Below, one piece after another: positions 22,036 through 26,405 of a stretch of 26,405 bases of DNA (its first letter is position 1; each line of letters opens with the position of its first letter). The DNA lies in NCBI GenBank assembly GCA_002310235.1, contig DBYO01000019.1, positions 185,892-212,296 of the forward strand. The letters are read 5' to 3'. The notes beneath the pieces are model-generated. The model worked only from the letters and a program-made list of their open reading frames with translations, made no database searches and was not told the DNA's origin. Source of the DNA: Bacteroidales bacterium UBA1184 (GTDB lineage Bacteria > Bacteroidota > Bacteroidia > Bacteroidales > ML635J-15). Position numbers and translations under genes: made by a program.

Positions 22036-24459
22036 ATGAACAAATATAGTTTCGAATCATTATTTAACACACCAATTGAAATAGATGATAATAAGAATAT
22101 AACTATTTCAAAAGTTGTAATACCGCGTATCCAACGTGATTATGCGCAAGGGCGAATTATAAAAAAGAATAACACTAGTGTTTTTAATGAGAAAGGTCGC
22201 CGTTTCATTGAATGTGTATTTGATAATTTGAAGTCAAATGCAAAAATGGAAATGGATTTTGTTTATGGTGCTATCAAAGAAACACAAATCAACCAGCATA
22301 AGATAAACATTTTGTTGCCATTGGATGGTCAACAACGTTTAACTTCACTTTTTTTATTATATTGGTATATAGGAAACAGAGAGTTAGAGGATAAAACAGA
22401 ACTATTAGATCTTCTCAAAAAATTTAGTTATGAAACCCGAACATCTTCTCGTAGATTTTGTGAAACAATAAGCAACCCATTGTCCATAAATTTTGGGAAA
22501 GAAAAAATCTCCAAACAAATTAAAGACTTTTCTTGGTTTGCTAAATCCTACGAACAAGACCCTACCATAAAGGCTATGCTAAACATGATAGACAAAATTC
22601 ATGAACTTTATGGCAAAAACGAACTTGGCCTTTATAACAATCTTGCCAATTTACGATTCAGTATATTGCCGCTGAACCATTTTAATCTTACTGATGAACT
22701 ATACATCAAGATGAATGCTCGTGGCAAACAATTAACTGAATTTGAAAACTTTAAGGCTGATTTAATAAGCTGGATGAAAGATAGTGAATCTTTCAATCCA
22801 CAAGATAACTCAAAATATGTTGATTATAACGGTCGTAAAATGCCATATTATATGGCGTTCTCTAACAAAATTGATAACGAATGGACCAACATGCTCTGGG
22901 ATATAACAAAACATTACAACGAAAATACTGATAACCCAACAGACAAATTAGTAGATCCATTGTTGTTAAGTCTGTTTTATAGATATTTTTTATTTGAATA
23001 CATTTTTAAATCCTCTTCAACCAACAAAGAAATTGACAAAGAGGATTATTTTAAGTTCTTTGAAAAAGAAAACAGTTTCAATGAACTAAAACCATTTGAG
23101 TCTTTGGTGAACATAGATTGTATCCATAATTTTGAACAAATAATGGATAGATTCTCTTCTAATGCCAAAGAAATATTTGAGAAGGCAAAGGCCTCATGGA
23201 ACGATACGGGAGCCCGTTTTTTAGTAGAAAAAGGTATCACTCAATCTCAACGAGTTGTACTATATGGTGTTTTTGCTTATTTGAAAAGTAATAAAGATTT
23301 TGTTTCAGATAAATTTGCACAATGGATGCGTGTAGTTTGGAATATAGTTGAAAATACAGACATTGATAGTTGGAGAAGTGCTATAGGTGTATTAGAATTG
23401 ATTAAAGAACTAGGAACATATTCTGATGATATCTATGCAAAATTCCCATATACGATTACATCCACTTCTTCTAAGAATGCAATTGAGGAAGAACGCAAAA
23501 AAATCGGATTCATTAAATTAGACCCAAAATGGGAAAAAGCATTTATTGAAGCAGAAAAACATCTATTCTTTAAAGGTTCTGTTGGCTTTTTAATTTCTTC
23601 AGGAATGAGTGTTGATGATTTCACGAATCGTGTTCAAATTGCAAATCTTTTATTTAATGATAGGGGAATTAGCGACAAATATCGCATCGACCACATTCTC
23701 CTTCGTGCACTTATTAGCCAATACACAGATTTTGAGCAAATAAAAGATAGATGTTTTACCGATAGCGACGAGAAAGAGCATTATCTAAAAAAAATGCTAG
23801 CATCTGACGATATAGTTCGAAAGGCATTGTGCACTTGGTGTTCTTTAACTGACGAAACATTGTTGTTACAAACATTAAATTCAGTCATAGTCTCAAATTC
23901 AACTATGTCAAATAAATCCAATTCGTTTGAAACTAAAATGCACGAGGAGTTGTACAAGGATGCTTCTCTACAAAATTGGATGCAGGAAAAGGGCGCAATA
24001 AGGTTTGCGTACTACTGGCAAGATTGTTACTATGTATATAGACCCAAATCATGGTACGACTGGATATTGGTTGATAGTTATAGAGATGAAATAGTTAACG
24101 AGTTGGTTAATACCTATAATTGTGAGCAAACCAATTTGGTGTGTTCTACAAAATATCATTGGGGTGGTACGTTATTAGTCAAGAGGAAAATTACAAAAGG
24201 GGCTAATGAATATGATTTTGTATACGAGTTTAGCCCGAATGGTGATTTGCGGGTTGGTCTAAAAGAGACGGAAGCGTTATGTTCTATAACAATTCATCCT
24301 ATTTCAGAGGAATTTAAAGCTGCCGGATGGATTTGTAGGAAAAAATACAATTACAAAGACGTTAAAGCACAATGTGATATTCAAAATTTTGTTAGTAAAA
24401 TCGAAGAAGATGTTTTTGAGGATACGAAACCAGATTCATTATTTAACAAACTTCCGTAA
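22036..24459 (+). CDS. Second DUF262 protein with long C-terminal extension
   Basis: A complete 807-residue protein starting two bases after the stop of the first DUF262 gene, so co-transcribed and probably translated by coupling. The N-terminus keeps the DUF262 marks: VVIPRIQRDYAQGR (27-40), LLPLDGQQRLTSLFLLYW (93-110) and ELYIKMNARGKQLTEFENFK (221-240). Residues about 250-640 are mostly helical with no family I can name; KYRIDHILLRALIS (548-561) recalls an IDHI-type HNH strand but without a visible DUF1524 follow-up, so a degenerate nuclease is only a possibility. Residues about 655-770 look like a separate alpha-beta domain (RFAYYWQDCYYVYRPKSWYD, then HWGGTLLVKRKI and AAGWICRKKYNY), possibly a target-recognition part. 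It would work with the first protein as an NTP-dependent partner or sensor; that is inference. Base composition matches the first gene. Confidence 0.9.
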   Translation: MNKYSFESLFNTPIEIDDNKNITISKVVIPRIQRDYAQGRIIKKNNTSVFNEKGRRFIECVFDNLKSNAKMEMDFVYGAIKETQINQHKINILLPLDGQQRLTSLFLLYWYIGNRELEDKTELLDLLKKFSYETRTSSRRFCETISNPLSINFGKEKISKQIKDFSWFAKSYEQDPTIKAMLNMIDKIHELYGKNELGLYNNLANLRFSILPLNHFNLTDELYIKMNARGKQLTEFENFKADLISWMKDSESFNPQDNSKYVDYNGRKMPYYMAFSNKIDNEWTNMLWDITKHYNENTDNPTDKLVDPLLLSLFYRYFLFEYIFKSSSTNKEIDKEDYFKFFEKENSFNELKPFESLVNIDCIHNFEQIMDRFSSNAKEIFEKAKASWNDTGARFLVEKGITQSQRVVLYGVFAYLKSNKDFVSDKFAQWMRVVWNIVENTDIDSWRSAIGVLELIKELGTYSDDIYAKFPYTITSTSSKNAIEEERKKIGFIKLDPKWEKAFIEAEKHLFFKGSVGFLISSGMSVDDFTNRVQIANLLFNDRGISDKYRIDHILLRALISQYTDFEQIKDRCFTDSDEKEHYLKKMLASDDIVRKALCTWCSLTDETLLLQTLNSVIVSNSTMSNKSNSFETKMHEELYKDASLQNWMQEKGAIRFAYYWQDCYYVYRPKSWYDWILVDSYRDEIVNELVNTYNCEQTNLVCSTKYHWGGTLLVKRKITKGANEYDFVYEFSPNGDLRVGLKETEALCSITIHPISEEFKAAGWICRKKYNYKDVKAQCDIQNFVSKIEEDVFEDTKPDSLFNKLP

Positions 24460-24581
24460 AATCGACTAATCAACTAAATCAAAATCTTCATTTCCCAAAT
24501 AAGTAACATACACAGAATAAGTCAATCAAGACAAAAAATGATTGAAAAATCGCACTTGTGTTGCAAATTTAAGGATTATGA

Positions 24582-24624
24582 GCAGCGTGGATGAAGGAAA
24601 ATTCTTGCCGCGCTGCATTTTTTC
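24582..24624 (+). terminator. Intrinsic terminator after the DUF262 operon
   Basis: GCAGCGTGG pairs with CCGCGCTGC (9 bp with one T-G pair) across a 17-base loop, followed by ATTTTTTC. It lies about 120 bases after the end of the second DUF262 gene. Confidence 0.75.
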
Positions 24625-24699
24625 AGAATTATTCCAAACGTCTGCCGTAATCTTGCGTAGGATGCTCTTTTGTTTGTACTCATAATTATTTGTTGAACC

Positions 24700-24719
24700 T
24701 CCCCAGCGGGGATTTTTTT
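24700..24719 (+). terminator. Second intrinsic terminator
   Basis: TCCCC-AGC-GGGGA, a 5-bp stem, followed directly by TTTTTTT. It lies 76 bases after the first terminator, so it may back it up or end a short transcript of its own. Confidence 0.7.
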
Positions 24720-24824
24720 ATTAGCCTAAGCACTTTTTGACTTCCACGCATATAGAAATCAAAAAAATCCATCAAAAGTTAAGCAATATCAAAATGTTTG
24801 TTATCTGTGTCTCAAAATTTAATT

Positions 24825-24847
24825 ATTTGTAATTTACAAATTTGTAA
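24825..24847. promoter_or_regulatory. Overlapping palindromes with TTTGTAA half-sites
   Basis: ATTTGTAA-T-TTACAAAT (24825-24841) is a perfect 17-base palindrome, and TTACAAATTTGTAA (24834-24847) is a perfect 14-base palindrome sharing its right arm. This gives three half-sites in turn, a form expected of a cooperative operator. No gene start is close, so its role is unclear. Confidence 0.45.
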
Positions 24848-25046
24848 AGTTCGTTATTCATTGGAAACGAACAAGTTGCAATGAGTTCTGACAGAAAAAA
24901 AATATTTGTTACTATGTCGATTTGATTGGACTTTCGATGAAAGATGTACAATAAAACTTCTTATAATCTTCTAAAATCACCTTCAAAAACATATTTTTAG
25001 AAAACTATACCGCAAAAATATGCCTATAATTTACTAAAATTACAAA

Positions 25047-26405
25047 TCAGCAGAATAGGTCGTCCATTGTAATCTGCGACTGCATGAGGTTGCTGTACTC
25101 GTTGCGCTCTACGCCGTAGGTCGTTATCATTGTGAGATGCACCGACTTGCGAGTTGCGGAAACCTGTTTGAAAACGGACAGCTTACGCCTTAATCCTTGC
25201 TCGACCGACTTTGTTATGGAAAATTCATCGGACGAAAACTTTATTTCGCATACATTTACAACATTGTCGCTACGGTCGATAAGCAAATCTATCTGCGCAC
25301 CGTCGTGCTCATCGGTTACGGATGTTCGCCACGAATATTCTGATGAAACAATTCCACTGATACCCAATGTCTTCTTAATTTGCGGAATATGCCATAAGCA
25401 CACGCGTTCGAAAGCAAGACCTTTCCATGCCGAAATTTCTGGCCAATCGATTGCCGACGACCAGTAGCCTATCGCAACCGCATCGACCACACGTAGAAAA
25501 CGATAATAAAACAGCGTAAAGTTGTCGATTAGCTGGTAGGTAGCACCATATTTTTTCTTATCGAAAGCTTGATAACGCCGTATAAACCCGCACTGCTCAA
25601 GGTCTTCGAGCATCTTGGTGAGCATACCGCTGTTCTCCACTCCTGACATTGCGGAAACTTCGTCGCGGCTCATACCAATCTTCTTTGTGGCCAGAGCTTC
25701 CACTATGGCGATATAGGGTTCGGGACGCTTGAACAAGGAAGCATATAGTTCTTCAAACTCGTTGCGCAGCTTGCTGTCGTCAGCAAAGAACAACCTGTCC
25801 ATATTCTGTGCGAGGCTTTCGCCACGACGCATAAGGCTCCAGTAGTACGGAATGCCGCCAAGTGCCATATACGCCTCAACTATGTCCTTGCGACTCATCG
25901 GAATGTCCTGCACCTGCACATATTGTTCACATTCCGAAAGCGTGAACGGTTGCACCAGTATGCTTTCTGTCAGACGGTTGTGAAGTCCGCCGCGATTTTT
26001 CATAATCTTGTTTACAATCCACGAAGTGGCACTGCCACACACTATCAGCACGATATCTTTCTCCGCCCGCGCAGTTGCCCAGCCATTCCAAAAATGCTCC
26101 AATGCACTTATGAAGTTCGATTTCGGGGTGTCCATCCACGAAAGTTCGTCAAGATAGATTATCTTCCTGCGGTCGCTCGACTGCACAATGAGACGCTGGA
26201 GCATTTCAAACGCATCGAACCAATCTTTTGGCAAATTGCAGTTTTCGAGGCCAGCATCACGCAATGAATTCCGGAACGCTGAAAGCTGCCTTTTCATACT
26301 TGCATTGGCAACGCCAACATGTTGAAATGTAAACTTATAGCCAAAAGTTTCGCGAATAAGATAGGTCTTTCCAACCCTTCTTCGCCCATATACCGCACAA
26401 AATTG
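25047..26405 (-). CDS. Archaeal-type AAA ATPase with DUF234-like C-terminal nuclease domain (N-terminus cut by window edge)
   Basis: At least 452 residues, open to the right edge; about 30 N-terminal residues are probably missing. An internal ATG at 26297 is not the start, because the frame continues through the Walker A motif VYGRRRVGKTYLIRE just after the edge. Walker B is KIIYLDELSWMD; VLIVCGSATSWIV is the next strand. After it come winged-helix-like sequence (MSRDEVSAMSGVENSGMLTK) and, at the end, the DUF234 domain with GAQIDLLIDRSDNVVNVCEIKFS, which fits a PD-(D/E)XK nuclease core (Asp of QIDLLID, then E-x-K of EIKFS). The family (ATPase_2 plus DUF234) is very common in Bacteroidota and archaea, usually in many copies, and its role is not firmly known; it may be a mobile or conflict element. 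It is convergent with the DUF262 operon. Confidence 0.9.
   Translation of the reverse strand, partial: QFCAVYGRRRVGKTYLIRETFGYKFTFQHVGVANASMKRQLSAFRNSLRDAGLENCNLPKDWFDAFEMLQRLIVQSSDRRKIIYLDELSWMDTPKSNFISALEHFWNGWATARAEKDIVLIVCGSATSWIVNKIMKNRGGLHNRLTESILVQPFTLSECEQYVQVQDIPMSRKDIVEAYMALGGIPYYWSLMRRGESLAQNMDRLFFADDSKLRNEFEELYASLFKRPEPYIAIVEALATKKIGMSRDEVSAMSGVENSGMLTKMLEDLEQCGFIRRYQAFDKKKYGATYQLIDNFTLFYYRFLRVVDAVAIGYWSSAIDWPEISAWKGLAFERVCLWHIPQIKKTLGISGIVSSEYSWRTSVTDEHDGAQIDLLIDRSDNVVNVCEIKFSSDEFSITKSVEQGLRRKLSVFKQVSATRKSVHLTMITTYGVERNEYSNLMQSQITMDDLFC

Larger units (their letters stand above)
24460..25046. other. Intergenic stretch after the DUF262 operon
   Basis: 587 bases without a recognisable gene. 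It holds two terminator-like hairpins (24582-24624, 24700-24719), an inverted repeat TCAATCA/TGATTGA at 24522-24545 with a 10-base loop and no T tract, and an overlapping palindrome cluster at 24825-24847. The bases after 24850 are AT-rich and show nothing else. Confidence 0.7.

Noticed and set aside
24522..24545. Inverted repeat TCAATCA/TGATTGA as a terminator for the DUF262 operon
   Set aside because: The stem is AT-rich and is followed by A, not T; the strong terminator at 24582-24624 is the better candidate.

Overview
The window looks like chromosomal DNA of a Bacteroidota (probably Bacteroidales) bacterium. Three things point there: a large secreted protein built of SprB-like repeats, PKD domains and a gliding-motility (type IX secretion) C-terminal domain; several short-tailed lipoprotein signal sequences; and upstream boxes of the Bacteroides form TTG-N19-TAnnTTTG (clearest at 4651-4680 and 20074-20103). 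No rRNA, tRNA, CRISPR array or transposase gene was seen.

Layout. 1-827 is the N-terminal third of secA (minus strand, cut by the window edge). 946-1995 is an ApbE-type flavin transferase lipoprotein. 2073-4549 (minus) holds an acetyltransferase overlapping a glycosyltransferase fused to a sugar-phosphotransferase-like membrane module. 4701-5192 is a second acetyltransferase with its own promoter. 5393-10586 is a three-gene cell-surface run: the SprB/PKD/CHU_C protein, a beta-helix-like lipoprotein and an endonuclease/exonuclease/phosphatase-family lipoprotein. 10931-13714 holds an iron-type alcohol dehydrogenase and a class-3-like aldehyde dehydrogenase, plausibly acting in turn on the same alcohol/aldehyde. 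13722-14348 (minus) is a compact SUMF1-fold secreted protein, and 14548-15399 a DUF1295 membrane protein.

The right half is more accessory in character. 15417-16337 (minus) is a tight three-gene operon, DUF3791 / DUF3990 / small protein, that looks like a toxin-antitoxin-type module. 16413-17651 is an HI0933-like flavoprotein. 17792-18634 and 18820-19338 are two divergent genes of unknown function separated by a tandem operator-like dyad. 19339-20194 is a repeat-rich non-coding stretch with a terminator, two arrays of 33-bp repeats and a dispersed-repeat-like element. 20195-24459 is a two-gene operon of DUF262 (GmrS-like) proteins, the first carrying a DUF1524 HNH-type nuclease end; it is AT-richer than its neighbours and is the best candidate for a poorly described (probably anti-phage) system. 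24460-25046 is non-coding with two terminators and a palindromic cluster, and 25047-26405 (minus, cut by the window edge) is an archaeal-type AAA ATPase with a DUF234-like nuclease end.

Functions are assigned from motifs read by eye and family knowledge; no database search was run.
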